This document shows positions 52,681 to 60,874 of a stretch of 64,000 bases of DNA, piece by piece. This DNA comes from Rodentibacter sp901420285 (GTDB lineage Bacteria; Pseudomonadota; Gammaproteobacteria; Enterobacterales; Pasteurellaceae). Each line of letters starts with the position of its first letter. The stretch's first letter is position 1. Both the position numbers and the translations under genes were made by a program. The notes under the pieces were generated by a model. The model was not told where the DNA came from, ran no database searches, and saw only the letters and a program-made list of their open reading frames with translations. The stretch spans positions 1,674,001 through 1,738,000 of the forward strand of contig NZ_CP162010.1 in NCBI RefSeq assembly GCF_041734645.1. The letters are read 5' to 3'.

Positions 52681-52689
52681 GGAGCAATA

Positions 52690-53535
52690 ATGTTAAGCTA
52701 TCGTCATTCTTTCCACGCCGGCAACCATGCCGATGTACTAAAGCACATCGTATTGATGCTGATCTTGGAAAACCTCAAACTGAAAGACAAAGGCTTTTAT
52801 TATCTCGATACGCATGCCGGCGTGGGACGTTATCAGCTATCTTCCGACGAAGCGGAAAAAACCGGCGAATACAAAGAAGGTATCGGGCGATTATGGGAAC
52901 GAACAGATTTACCACAAGAAATAAGCCGCTATGTTGATTTAATTAAACACTTAAATTTTGGCGCTAAGACGCTTCGTTATTACGCGGGTTCGCCGTTGAT
53001 CGCCGCACAATTATTACGCCCGCAAGATCGCGCCTTACTAACCGAATTGCACCCGCGTGATTTTCCGCTGCTGCGTAATAATTTCAAAGAGTTTAAAAAC
53101 GTCAGCGTGAAATGCGATAACGGCTTCCAACAGCTGAAAGCCACGCTTCCGCCGAAGGAACGCCGTGGCTTGGTGCTAATCGATCCGCCGTATGAACTTA
53201 AGGAAGACTACGATTTGGTCGTGAAAGCAGCGGAAGAAGGCTACAAACGCTTCGCTACCGGCACTTATGCCATTTGGTATCCGGTGGTTTTACGTCAACA
53301 AACCAAACGTATTTTTAAAGGCTTGCAAGCCAGCGGCATACGTAAAATTCTGAAAATTGAACTTGCCGTGCGTCCGGACAGCGATCAACGCGGCATGACC
53401 GCCAGTGGCATGGCAGTAATTAATCCGCCTTGGACGTTGGAAAACCAAATGAAAGCAATGTTGCCTTATTTGGTGAAAACATTAGTGCCGGAAGGTACCG
53501 GCAGCTGGACTGTGGAATGGATTACACCGGAATAA
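52690..53535 (+). CDS. rlmJ: 23S rRNA (adenine-2030-N6)-methyltransferase RlmJ
   Basis: 281 residues: MLSYRHSFHAGNHADVLKHI, then FYYLDTHAGVGRY (SAM site) and LVLIDPPYELKEDY (catalytic DPPY). E. coli RlmJ (YhiR) was linked to use of DNA as a nutrient before its rRNA role was found; the location beside mrcA/com is conserved. AAGGAG precedes the ATG. Confidence 0.95.
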   Translation: MLSYRHSFHAGNHADVLKHIVLMLILENLKLKDKGFYYLDTHAGVGRYQLSSDEAEKTGEYKEGIGRLWERTDLPQEISRYVDLIKHLNFGAKTLRYYAGSPLIAAQLLRPQDRALLTELHPRDFPLLRNNFKEFKNVSVKCDNGFQQLKATLPPKERRGLVLIDPPYELKEDYDLVVKAAEEGYKRFATGTYAIWYPVVLRQQTKRIFKGLQASGIRKILKIELAVRPDSDQRGMTASGMAVINPPWTLENQMKAMLPYLVKTLVPEGTGSWTVEWITPE

Positions 53536-53566
53536 CCGGTGGAAAATAAAACGAAACGACAGGCTT

Positions 53567-53578
53567 CAATGCGGTGCT
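53567..53578 (+). repeat. Single intergenic copy of the CAATGCGGTGC word
   Basis: Lies in AGGCTTCAATGCGGTGCTGA just after the rlmJ stop. Confidence 0.85.
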
Positions 53579-53602
53579 GATTTTTACTTCCATTAAAAAA
53601 AC

Positions 53603-53628
53603 AAAATCCCGATAAAAATCGGGATTTT
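53603..53628. terminator. Bidirectional terminator between rlmJ and hslO
   Basis: 11-bp stem AAAATCCCGAT/ATCGGGATTTT with a tetraloop between convergent genes. Confidence 0.92.
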
Positions 53629-53633
53629 ATTAG

Positions 53634-54512
53634 TTAAGCTTCCGCCTGCGTCGCCGCTTTTAATTTCTCAATCGCGTCTTTATTGAAGAAGTAGTGGGTG
53701 CCGCAACATTCGCATTGCATATCGATACTGCCTTTGTGTTCTTGCAAAATCTCTTCGATTTCCGCATCAGAAATTAATAACAGCGCTGCACCGGAACGTT
53801 CCGCCGAACAACCGCAGAAGAATTGGACATCTTGCGGCGGATACACTTCTACACGCTCTTCGTGATATAAACGATAAAGCATTTCTTCCGCGCTCAAGCC
53901 AAATAATTCTTCGTTTTTCGCGGTTGCCGCGAGTGTCGCCAAATGTTCAAAATCGCCCGGCGAGCCTTCGCCGTCCGGCATAATTTGCAGCAACATTCCC
54001 GCCGCCACAGGTTTGCCTTCGTATTCGCCGGTGCGAATAATCAGTTGGGTTTGTAACTGTTCGGAACGGGCGAAATAATCTTCTAAACATTCACCGATCG
54101 TCGGTTTATCCAAACCAATTACGCCTTGGTAACGTTCGCCTTCTTTTGGCGCAATCGTTATCACCAATACGCCTTTGCCAACCATTTCGTGCAAACCAAT
54201 ATTCGGTGCAAGTTCGCCTTCAATGCGCGCCAAGGAGCGAATTTGTTGTCGATCGTTAGCGTTAACTAAAGCCAAACGGAGCGGGCCATCACCTTGAATC
54301 TGCACGGTAATATTGCCTTCAAATTTCAACGTAGCGGTTAATAACGCAGTCGCCACCATCATTTCACCGAGCAAATTTTGTACCGCTTGTGGGTAATGAT
54401 GCGTATTTAAAGTATCCGTAAAACTTTGGTTTAAACGTACCCATTCGCCGCGCACGGCACGATTTTGAAAGAGATAGCGGTAAAGTTTGTCGTTGTCTTG
54501 AGTGTAATTCAT
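53634..54512 (-). CDS. hslO: Redox-regulated chaperone Hsp33
   Basis: 292 residues. The C-terminal zinc switch has FFCGCSAER and CECCGTHYFF (CxC and CxxC) near residues 230-265; oxidation of these activates the holdase. The N-terminal domain (NYTQDNDKLYRYLFQNRAVRGEWVRL) is typical. Confidence 0.95.
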   Translation of the reverse strand: MNYTQDNDKLYRYLFQNRAVRGEWVRLNQSFTDTLNTHHYPQAVQNLLGEMMVATALLTATLKFEGNITVQIQGDGPLRLALVNANDRQQIRSLARIEGELAPNIGLHEMVGKGVLVITIAPKEGERYQGVIGLDKPTIGECLEDYFARSEQLQTQLIIRTGEYEGKPVAAGMLLQIMPDGEGSPGDFEHLATLAATAKNEELFGLSAEEMLYRLYHEERVEVYPPQDVQFFCGCSAERSGAALLLISDAEIEEILQEHKGSIDMQCECCGTHYFFNKDAIEKLKAATQAEA

Positions 54513-54667
54513 TTGTTATTCCTAATGATAAGTGAACTAAAAGCACGTCAATGAAACCGAGGAAACCGGGATTTCGATTAAATTTTGCTGATGCATTTCT
54601 AGCATGTTCAGTATAATGGGGACGATTTTTTTGATAAAAACCAATCAATCGTATGAAATTGATACGT

Positions 54668-55630
54668 TTAAAATAAACTTTCTTGCAATGCTTCGATTTT
54701 AGCAAAAACCTGTTCTGCTGAAATTTCCGCCATTTTTGATGCATTCAAATGCCATTGATGCTTACCATAAGTGCCGACCAACTTAGGATCCGTCGCACCG
54801 TAAAGCGTAATATTCGGCTTACTTAGCGCTGCGGTTAAATGAGCTAAGCCGGTGTCCACCGAGAGCACCGCATTGGAGGTGGCAATTTGGCTGGCTAATT
54901 CGGTTAAAGATAAACGCGGCAATACCCGCACATATTCTCTTCCGCGCGCCAAACGTTCAGCACGCGCTTTTTCCTTCTCATTCCCCCAAGGCAAACGAAT
55001 TTGCAAGGGAACGGCGCGCATCTTTTCAATTAATTTTTGCCATTCGCTTTCCGGCCAACACTTGTCTTCCCGCGTTGTACCGTGAATAAAAAGCGCATAG
55101 GGCGTGGTGTCGGGCTCGGACGAAAAATGAGCGGCGATAGCATAATCACCTTGCGAACGCGGCAAGGAATAGCCCAAGCTTTGGGCGAATAATTGACGAA
55201 CTCGTTCGACTGCGTGTTGCTGATAAGAAACGGCATATTTTTTATCGTAGAAAAGTGAAGCGAGCGGCTCTCGAATGCTGTGCCAATCGTAACCGTGTTT
55301 AATTCCACGCGCTAACCGCGCGGCAAAAAAAGCGCTTTTAATCAACCCTTGTGCGTCAATGACCGCATCGTAATGCGCTGTTTGAAGCAAAGCACGGTAA
55401 TTTTTCCACTCATTTTTTGTTTGCGCGGAAAAGGGCGACTTTTTCCAACGACGCAATGCAATAGGAATCACTTGATTCACCGCGGTATGCCAGCGCGGAA
55501 TTTCAGCAAAATTTTCTTCCACCACCCAATCCACTTGTAAGTTTGGAATTGCGCGTTGTGCATCGGTTAATGCGGGAAGCGTATGGATAACATCGCCCAT
55601 GGAGGAGGTTTTGACTAAACAAATTTTCAT
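54668..55630 (-). CDS. waaC: LPS heptosyltransferase I (WaaC/OpsX)
   Basis: GT9 enzyme adding the first heptose to Kdo. 320 residues starting MKICLVKTSSMGDVIHTLPAL, with the C-terminal donor site SVDTGLAHLTAALSKPNITLYG. It overlaps the EamA gene by 4 nt. An exact word copy encodes SNAVLSVDTGL right at the donor site (54865). Confidence 0.94.
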   Translation of the reverse strand: MKICLVKTSSMGDVIHTLPALTDAQRAIPNLQVDWVVEENFAEIPRWHTAVNQVIPIALRRWKKSPFSAQTKNEWKNYRALLQTAHYDAVIDAQGLIKSAFFAARLARGIKHGYDWHSIREPLASLFYDKKYAVSYQQHAVERVRQLFAQSLGYSLPRSQGDYAIAAHFSSEPDTTPYALFIHGTTREDKCWPESEWQKLIEKMRAVPLQIRLPWGNEKEKARAERLARGREYVRVLPRLSLTELASQIATSNAVLSVDTGLAHLTAALSKPNITLYGATDPKLVGTYGKHQWHLNASKMAEISAEQVFAKIEALQESLF

Positions 55631-56532
55631 TTAATTCGACGCCGCCCCCAATGCATAATTCCCAAGCCGGAAACCGCAAGCGTGCCGCCGATAAGCAGCG
55701 AGGAATCTACTTGTTCGTTCAACCAAATGGCCGAAAATAAAATACCGAGAATCGGTACGAGAATGATGTATGCCGCCGCATTGCCGGCACCGAGATACTT
55801 CACACCATCAAAATACCATGCATAAGCCAATACGGTCGCGCCAAGCGCTAAGCCGAGTAAACTAAACCATGTGCTTTGATCCAAGGTGAGAACAATCGCC
55901 CAGTCTTGCCAATTTTCTGCAATTAACGCCCCAATAAATAACAATAAAAAGCCAAAAATTGAAGAAATCGTAGTGGCGGTTAACGAATCAATCCCCACCA
56001 AGACTTTGCGTGCCAACAAGGTGTACGCCACCCAGCAGACGAGTGCGCCGAGCAATAACAATTGCCCGAAGCCAAAGTTTGTCAACATTTGTGTGGGCTC
56101 GCCTTTTGTCATCGCTAACAGGGAACCGGCAACGGCAATCACCATACCGTTCGCCACCCACTTGTTCCATTTTTCTTTAAATAACCAAATAGCAAAAATT
56201 GTGGTGAATACCGGATTGGTTGCCACAATTACCGTCGCTTGTCCCGCCGGCACATATTTCAACCCCCAAATAAAAAACGTGGAATAGCCGAATACACCAA
56301 GCAAGGCGGTAAGAAATAAGCCGAGCCATTGATTAGGGCGGAGTTTTTTGGCGTAACGAAAACGATTTGCTGCGTACAGCCAGATAACCAGTGGAATAAT
56401 CGCGATAAAAAAGCGCATGCTTGATGCCACAAAAGTAGGCATCGCCTGCGCCACCACGCGCCCCCAAGGCCAAGAAGCGCCCCACAGGATCGCCATGCCG
56501 AGTAACTGTAAATGGATGCGTAACGGATTCAT
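55627..56532 (-). CDS. EamA-type DMT transporter embedded between waaF and waaC
   Basis: 301 residues, about ten helices in two EamA repeats (LLGMAILWGASWPWGRVVAQAM; LLLLGALVCWVAYTLLARKVL). ATGA overlaps with both neighbours tie its translation to LPS core synthesis. Substrate unknown; see findings. Confidence 0.85.
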   Translation of the reverse strand: MNPLRIHLQLLGMAILWGASWPWGRVVAQAMPTFVASSMRFFIAIIPLVIWLYAANRFRYAKKLRPNQWLGLFLTALLGVFGYSTFFIWGLKYVPAGQATVIVATNPVFTTIFAIWLFKEKWNKWVANGMVIAVAGSLLAMTKGEPTQMLTNFGFGQLLLLGALVCWVAYTLLARKVLVGIDSLTATTISSIFGFLLLFIGALIAENWQDWAIVLTLDQSTWFSLLGLALGATVLAYAWYFDGVKYLGAGNAAAYIILVPILGILFSAIWLNEQVDSSLLIGGTLAVSGLGIMHWGRRRIK

Positions 56533-57575
56533 TTATTTCCTAATAAAATATGCAATTTTTCCATTACCATGTCGGGCGTAATGTCAATCAAACTTTGATG
56601 ATACCCTTCCGTGCTATCAGTGCTCTTACGCACTTTGATCAAATCACCTTCAATCAAGCGAATAATCACTGCTTTCTCGGAAAGCGGCGGTGTATAAGTC
56701 GGACTGGTTGGACCGTATAACGCGACCAGTGGGCGGTCGGTGGCGGCAGCAACATGCATCAAGCCGCTGTCATTAGTAACGACTGCGGTACAATTTGCAA
56801 GCAAATCGACCGCTTGATTTAAATTGGTTTGCCCCGCTAAATTCAAACAAAATGGTTGTAGTTCGAACGGCAACGCATGGCGAATTTGCTCGCCGGCATC
56901 CATATCTTTCAGCGAGCCGAACAGTTCCACGGCATAGCCTTGTTCAATCAGCATTTTGGCTAATGCAGCGTAATGATAATGCGGCCAACGCTTCGCCGGA
57001 CCGAATTCCGCACCGGGACAAAAGCCGATAATCGGGCGACCGCCTAAAAGTGCGGTCTGTTTTTCAAAGGTTTTGAAAGTCGCCGTCTGTTGCTGCGGCT
57101 CAACAACTAAATAGGGTTTGCGCACGGGAATGTCATCTGCTTTTGGCACCGCATTGGATTCAAACGCCAACGCCACATAACGTTGCACCATCATCGGATA
57201 ATCTTTTTTATTGGCACGCAAATCGTTCAACAAAATATAACGGCTTTCCCCCTTCCAACCGCGACGATATGGGATTTTGGCAAAAAACGGAATAAATGCA
57301 GACTTCAATGAGTTTGGTAACACAATCGCCATATCATATTGGTGACGCAAGGCTTTGCCCAAACGATAACGTTCGTATAACGCGAATTTACCATGCCCTA
57401 ACGGCATTTCAATCGCCTTACGCACTTCCGGCATGCGCGCCAACAACGGCTTACACCAATTCGGTGCCATTACATCGATTTGGCAATTCAAATATTGCTG
57501 TTTGAGCTGTTGATACAAACTGTGCGACATGATCATATCGCCGACCCAGGACGGGCCAATAATTAAAATATTCAC
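56529..57575 (-). CDS. waaF: LPS heptosyltransferase II
   Basis: Adds the second heptose of the inner core; GT9, 348 residues. MNILIIGPSWVGDMIMSHSLYQQL and GFCPGAEFGPAKRWPHYHYAALA with VTNDSGLMHVAAATDRPLVALYGPTSP are diagnostic. It is first of the waaF-eamA-waaC unit. One exact word copy encodes ESNAVPKAD (57146). Confidence 0.95.
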   Translation of the reverse strand: MNILIIGPSWVGDMIMSHSLYQQLKQQYLNCQIDVMAPNWCKPLLARMPEVRKAIEMPLGHGKFALYERYRLGKALRHQYDMAIVLPNSLKSAFIPFFAKIPYRRGWKGESRYILLNDLRANKKDYPMMVQRYVALAFESNAVPKADDIPVRKPYLVVEPQQQTATFKTFEKQTALLGGRPIIGFCPGAEFGPAKRWPHYHYAALAKMLIEQGYAVELFGSLKDMDAGEQIRHALPFELQPFCLNLAGQTNLNQAVDLLANCTAVVTNDSGLMHVAAATDRPLVALYGPTSPTYTPPLSEKAVIIRLIEGDLIKVRKSTDSTEGYHQSLIDITPDMVMEKLHILLGNK

Positions 57576-57589
57576 TGCCTTATGCTACC

Positions 57590-57790
57590 TATGCTAAAAG
57601 GGCGGTTAAAAACGCTAAAGTTTTCGATAATTATGTAGCAAATGCACAAAACCATTTGAATAAGCATGAGTTTGCATCAAACGACAGCACCGCATTGAAA
57701 GCGGCTCCAATGCGGTGCTATTTTGCAAGGGTAATTTTAGCGTTGTGCAACTGCTACATAATTTCGAAGTTTTCAACCACACTTAATTAA
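57590..57790. repeat. Palindromic intergenic element, copy A, centred on a word pair
   Basis: Fills most of the 325-nt waaF-hldD gap. AATTATGTAGCA (57631-57642) and its inverse TGCTACATAATT near 57750-57761 begin an imperfect terminal repeat of about 21 nt with two mismatches. Outer arms resemble degenerate uptake signals (AAGGGCGGTT, AACCACACTT). The centre is GCACCGCATTG (57687) and CAATGCGGTGC (57708) with a 10-nt loop and a TATTTTG tail. 57791-57900 is AT-rich and holds the hldD 3' flank; no gene. Confidence 0.7.
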
Positions 57791-57900
57791 AGTCCCGTTT
57801 AACTCGCCTAAGCGACTTAGAATTTTTCTAACTTAGTGAAAAAAGCAAATTAGTCTAGGGCATTCTTTGCTTCTTTCTTACACAAGCCAGAAAAAAGAAA

Positions 57901-58824
57901 TTATTTATTTAACCATGCCATGTATTCGGCTACGCCTTCCGCCACCGTTTTAAACGGTTTATCGTAGCCGGTTGAGCGAAGTTTGGTTAAATCCGCTTGG
58001 GTATATTCTTGATAGCGAGATTTCAAATGTTCCGGGAACGGAATTGTTTCGATTTGACCTTTGCCATGGAATTTCACCACCGCATCGGCAACCGCTTTGA
58101 AACTTTCTGCGTTACCCGTGCCGAGATTATAAATACCGGAAATACCATTTTGCCAACACCAAAGGTTCACTGCAGCCACATCGCCGACATACACGAAGTC
58201 ACGACGGAAATTTTCACTACCGGCAAATAATTTCGGGTTTTCACCTTTTAAGATTTGATTATTTAAATGGAATGCGACGCTTGCCATCGCGCCTTTGTGG
58301 CTTTCGCGCGGCCCATACACGTTAAAATAACGAAATCCGCATACCGGTGATTTCGCTTCCGGCAAAATGTTACGTACATATTGATCAAATAAGAACTTAG
58401 AATAGCCGTACACATTCAACGGGCCTTCAAATTCGCGCTCTTCACGGAAGATTTTAGTATCGCCATAGGTTGCCGCGCTGGAAGCGTAAAGAAATGGAAT
58501 TTTGCGATCAAGACAATAATGCAACAATTCTTTGGAATATTCATAATTATTATGCATGATGTATTTGCCGTCCCATTCGGTGGTGGCAGAACAAGCCCCT
58601 TCATGGAACACCGCATCAATGTCACCAAAATCGTCGCCGGCAATAATGGCGGCGATAAAATCATCTTTGTCGCAATAATCGGCAATATCCAAATCCGCTA
58701 AATTAGCAAATTTCGTGCCGTCTTTTAAATTATCCACAACTAAAATATCTTTGCGCCCTATATCGTTTAATGCTTTGACGATGTTACTACCAATAAAGCC
58801 CGCGCCGCCTGTTACGATAATCAT
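57901..58824 (-). CDS. hldD: ADP-L-glycero-D-manno-heptose-6-epimerase
   Basis: Makes the heptose donor used by WaaC and WaaF. 307-residue SDR: MIIVTGGAGFIGSNIVKAL (NADP loop), then the YxxxK catalytic pair in VYGYSKFLFDQ and FRYFNVYGPRESHKG. It lies upstream of waaF on the same strand but separated by the palindromic element. Confidence 0.97.
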   Translation of the reverse strand: MIIVTGGAGFIGSNIVKALNDIGRKDILVVDNLKDGTKFANLADLDIADYCDKDDFIAAIIAGDDFGDIDAVFHEGACSATTEWDGKYIMHNNYEYSKELLHYCLDRKIPFLYASSAATYGDTKIFREEREFEGPLNVYGYSKFLFDQYVRNILPEAKSPVCGFRYFNVYGPRESHKGAMASVAFHLNNQILKGENPKLFAGSENFRRDFVYVGDVAAVNLWCWQNGISGIYNLGTGNAESFKAVADAVVKFHGKGQIETIPFPEHLKSRYQEYTQADLTKLRSTGYDKPFKTVAEGVAEYMAWLNK

Positions 58825-58886
58825 AATATAGTCCTTTAAAAAAAATTTGGCGTATTATATAGCAAAACCAAGAAAAAGGAGAATCT

Positions 58887-59558
58887 GTGAATATGAAACA
58901 ACTTGCTCAATATATTGATCACACCGCACTGGCTGCTGAGAAAACCGAACAAGATATTTTAACGCTGTGCGATGAGGCGATTCGGTACGGTTTTTATTCC
59001 GTATGCATTAATTCCGGCTATATTCCTCTTGCAAAAAAGAAACTGGCCAACACAAAAGTGAAAATCTGTACCGTAGTGGGGTTTCCGTTAGGTGCAAATT
59101 TAACTTCCGTGAAAGCCTTTGAAGCGGCAAAAGCGATAAAAGCCGGTGCAAACGAAATTGATATGGTGATTAACGTTGGTTGGATAAAATCGAATAAATG
59201 GGAAGCGGTAAAAGCGGATATTCAAGCCGTATTCGACACTTGCCGAAGTATTCCACTCAAAGTGATTTTAGAAACTTGCCTGCTCAATAAAGAAGAAATC
59301 GTAAAGGCTTGCGAAATTTGTAAAGAAATCGGTGTTGCCTTTGTAAAAACTTCGACCGGATTCAACAAGGGCGGGGCGACGGTAGAAGATGTAGCGCTAA
59401 TGAAGCGAACCGTCGGCGATATCGGCGTGAAAGCCTCCGGCGGCATCCGCGATACCGACACCGCATTAGCGATGATTAAGGCGGGTGCCACACGAATCGG
59501 CGCCAGTGCGGGCATTGCAATTATCGGTCAAACCGCCGACCGCGCAGACAATTATTAA
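58887..59558 (+). CDS. deoC: Deoxyribose-phosphate aldolase
   Basis: Splits deoxyribose-5-phosphate in deoxynucleoside catabolism. 223 residues; the Schiff-base lysine is in VAFVKTSTGFNKGGAT, with GANEIDMVINVG and KASGGIRDTDTALAMI. Start is GTG at 58887 (4 nt after AAGGAG) or ATG two codons later. No other deo genes are adjacent. Confidence 0.95.
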   Translation: MNMKQLAQYIDHTALAAEKTEQDILTLCDEAIRYGFYSVCINSGYIPLAKKKLANTKVKICTVVGFPLGANLTSVKAFEAAKAIKAGANEIDMVINVGWIKSNKWEAVKADIQAVFDTCRSIPLKVILETCLLNKEEIVKACEICKEIGVAFVKTSTGFNKGGATVEDVALMKRTVGDIGVKASGGIRDTDTALAMIKAGATRIGASAGIAIIGQTADRADNY

Positions 59559-59579
59559 AGCGCGCTACGCACTTGCCTT

Positions 59580-59591
59580 CAATGCGGTGCT
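59580..59591 (+). repeat. Single intergenic copy of the CAATGCGGTGC word
   Basis: In TGCCTTCAATGCGGTGCTAA, 21 nt after the deoC stop and before the deoC/mazG terminator. Confidence 0.85.
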
Positions 59592-59613
59592 AAATCAAGA
59601 GATCAAATGAACG

Positions 59614-59639
59614 AAGGAGAAGGCGTAAACCTTCTCCTT
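59614..59639. terminator. Bidirectional terminator between deoC and mazG
   Basis: Ten-bp stem AAGGAGAAGG/CCTTCTCCTT with a 6-nt loop; ATTTTT follows on the plus side. Confidence 0.85.
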
Positions 59640-59641
59640 AC

Positions 59642-60430
59642 TTATTTTTCTTCGTTTTTCACTTCATCCCACAACCTATTCATTTCGGCTAAGGAAAGCG
59701 CTTCAAGCGAGGTCCCTAGCGCATTTGCTTTTCGTTCGATGTTGCGGAAACGTTGCTCAAATTTATAATTGGCTTTGCGCAAACTCTCTTCGGCATCACA
59801 TTTTATATGGCGGGCAAGATTCACCGTTGCAAAAATCAAATCGCCGATCTCTTCTTCCAAACGCTCGGCATTTTGCGGTGTTTGAAGCAGTTCCGTTTTC
59901 ACTTCTTGCAATTCTTCTTCTATTTTCCCGATAACCGGAGGAATTTCACGCCAATCAAAGCCAACTTTAGCACATTGTTTTTGTAATTTTTGTGCACGAA
60001 GCAACGCCGGAAAGGCATGAGGAATTGAATCCAGAATCGAATGAACGACCTTGCCGGATTTTTCTTGCGCTTTAATTTCGTTCCAACGGGCAAGCGCTTC
60101 CTCCTCGTTTCCAGCATTCAAATTTCCGAATACATGAGGATGACGACGAACGATTTTCTGCGCCACATCATTGAGTACATCATCAAAAGTGAAATAATGA
60201 TCTTCCGAGGCAAGTTGACTGAAAAACACGACTTGAAGAAGAAGATCGCCGAGTTCCTCACGTAAATTGACCATATCTTTCTTTTGAATCGCCTCAATAA
60301 CTTCATAGGTTTCTTCAATCAAACAAGGAATCATTGAGGTATAATTTTGTTTAAGATCCCAAGGACAGCCACCGTTAGGATTACGAAGTCGAGCGATAAG
60401 TCGAATAAAATCTTGAATAGAATAGCTCAT
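59642..60430 (-). CDS. mazG: Nucleoside triphosphate pyrophosphohydrolase MazG
   Basis: Hydrolyses NTPs and dNTPs to monophosphates. 262 residues with two MazG repeats; the metal-binding EExxE motifs are in CLIEETYEVIEAI...LREELGDLLLQVVF and RLEEEIGDLIFATVNLARH. No mazEF genes nearby. Confidence 0.95.
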   Translation of the reverse strand: MSYSIQDFIRLIARLRNPNGGCPWDLKQNYTSMIPCLIEETYEVIEAIQKKDMVNLREELGDLLLQVVFFSQLASEDHYFTFDDVLNDVAQKIVRRHPHVFGNLNAGNEEEALARWNEIKAQEKSGKVVHSILDSIPHAFPALLRAQKLQKQCAKVGFDWREIPPVIGKIEEELQEVKTELLQTPQNAERLEEEIGDLIFATVNLARHIKCDAEESLRKANYKFEQRFRNIERKANALGTSLEALSLAEMNRLWDEVKNEEK

Positions 60431-60440
60431 AAATAAATCT

Positions 60441-60470
60441 CAAAAAATAAAAAACGCTTATTAGTATAAG
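60441..60470 (-). terminator. Probable terminator of the rRNA operon
   Basis: On the minus strand CTTAT-ACTA-ATAAG is followed by CGTTTTTTATTTTTT, 38 nt after tRNA-Trp. The stem is short. Confidence 0.45.
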
Positions 60471-60507
60471 ATTTATTTAAAGATAAAGAAAATTAATATT
60501 AATTGAA

Positions 60508-60583
60508 TGGCAGGGGCGGAGAGGCTCGAACTCCCAACACCCGGTTTTGGAGACCGGTGCTCTACCAATTGAACTACGCCCCT
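60508..60583 (-). tRNA. tRNA-Trp (CCA anticodon)
   Basis: 76 nt with encoded 3' CCA. Acceptor AGGGGCG/CGCCCCT, anticodon loop CTCCAAA, T-loop GTTCGAG. Nearly identical to E. coli tRNA-Trp. Confidence 0.97.
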
Positions 60584-60615
60584 GTAGGTATGAGAATCTT
60601 AATATAGATAAGAAT

Positions 60616-60692
60616 TGGCGGAATGGACGGGACTCGAACCCGCGACCCCCTGCGTGACAGGCAGGTATTCTAACCAGCTGAACTACCACTCC
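60616..60692 (-). tRNA. tRNA-Asp (GTC anticodon)
   Basis: 77 nt with encoded 3' CCA. Acceptor GGAGTGG/CCATTCC, anticodon loop CTGTCAC, T-loop GTTCGAG. Followed by tRNA-Trp as at the distal end of E. coli rrnC. Confidence 0.97.
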
Positions 60693-60706
60693 GCTAAATA
60701 TGGTAA

Positions 60707-60818
60707 TTGGCAGTGTCCTACTCTCACATGGGGAAGCCCCACACTACCATCGGCGTTACAACATTTCACTTCTGAGTTCGATATGGAGTCAGGTGGGTCT
60801 GTTGCACTATTTCTGCCA
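60707..60818 (-). rRNA. rrf: 5S rRNA, distal divergent copy
   Basis: The second 5S gene of the operon. Loop regions (CGAACTCAGAAGTGAAA, GATGGTAGTGTGGGG) equal the first copy, but helices I and II differ (TTGGCAG/CTGCCAA; GCAACAG opposite TGTTGT). The changes are paired, so the fold is kept. Ends are approximate. Confidence 0.88.
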
Positions 60819-60874
60819 AAAAATTCTATTTCTTAAATTTACTCATCATTGAATAAACTAAAGAAATAAAAAAA

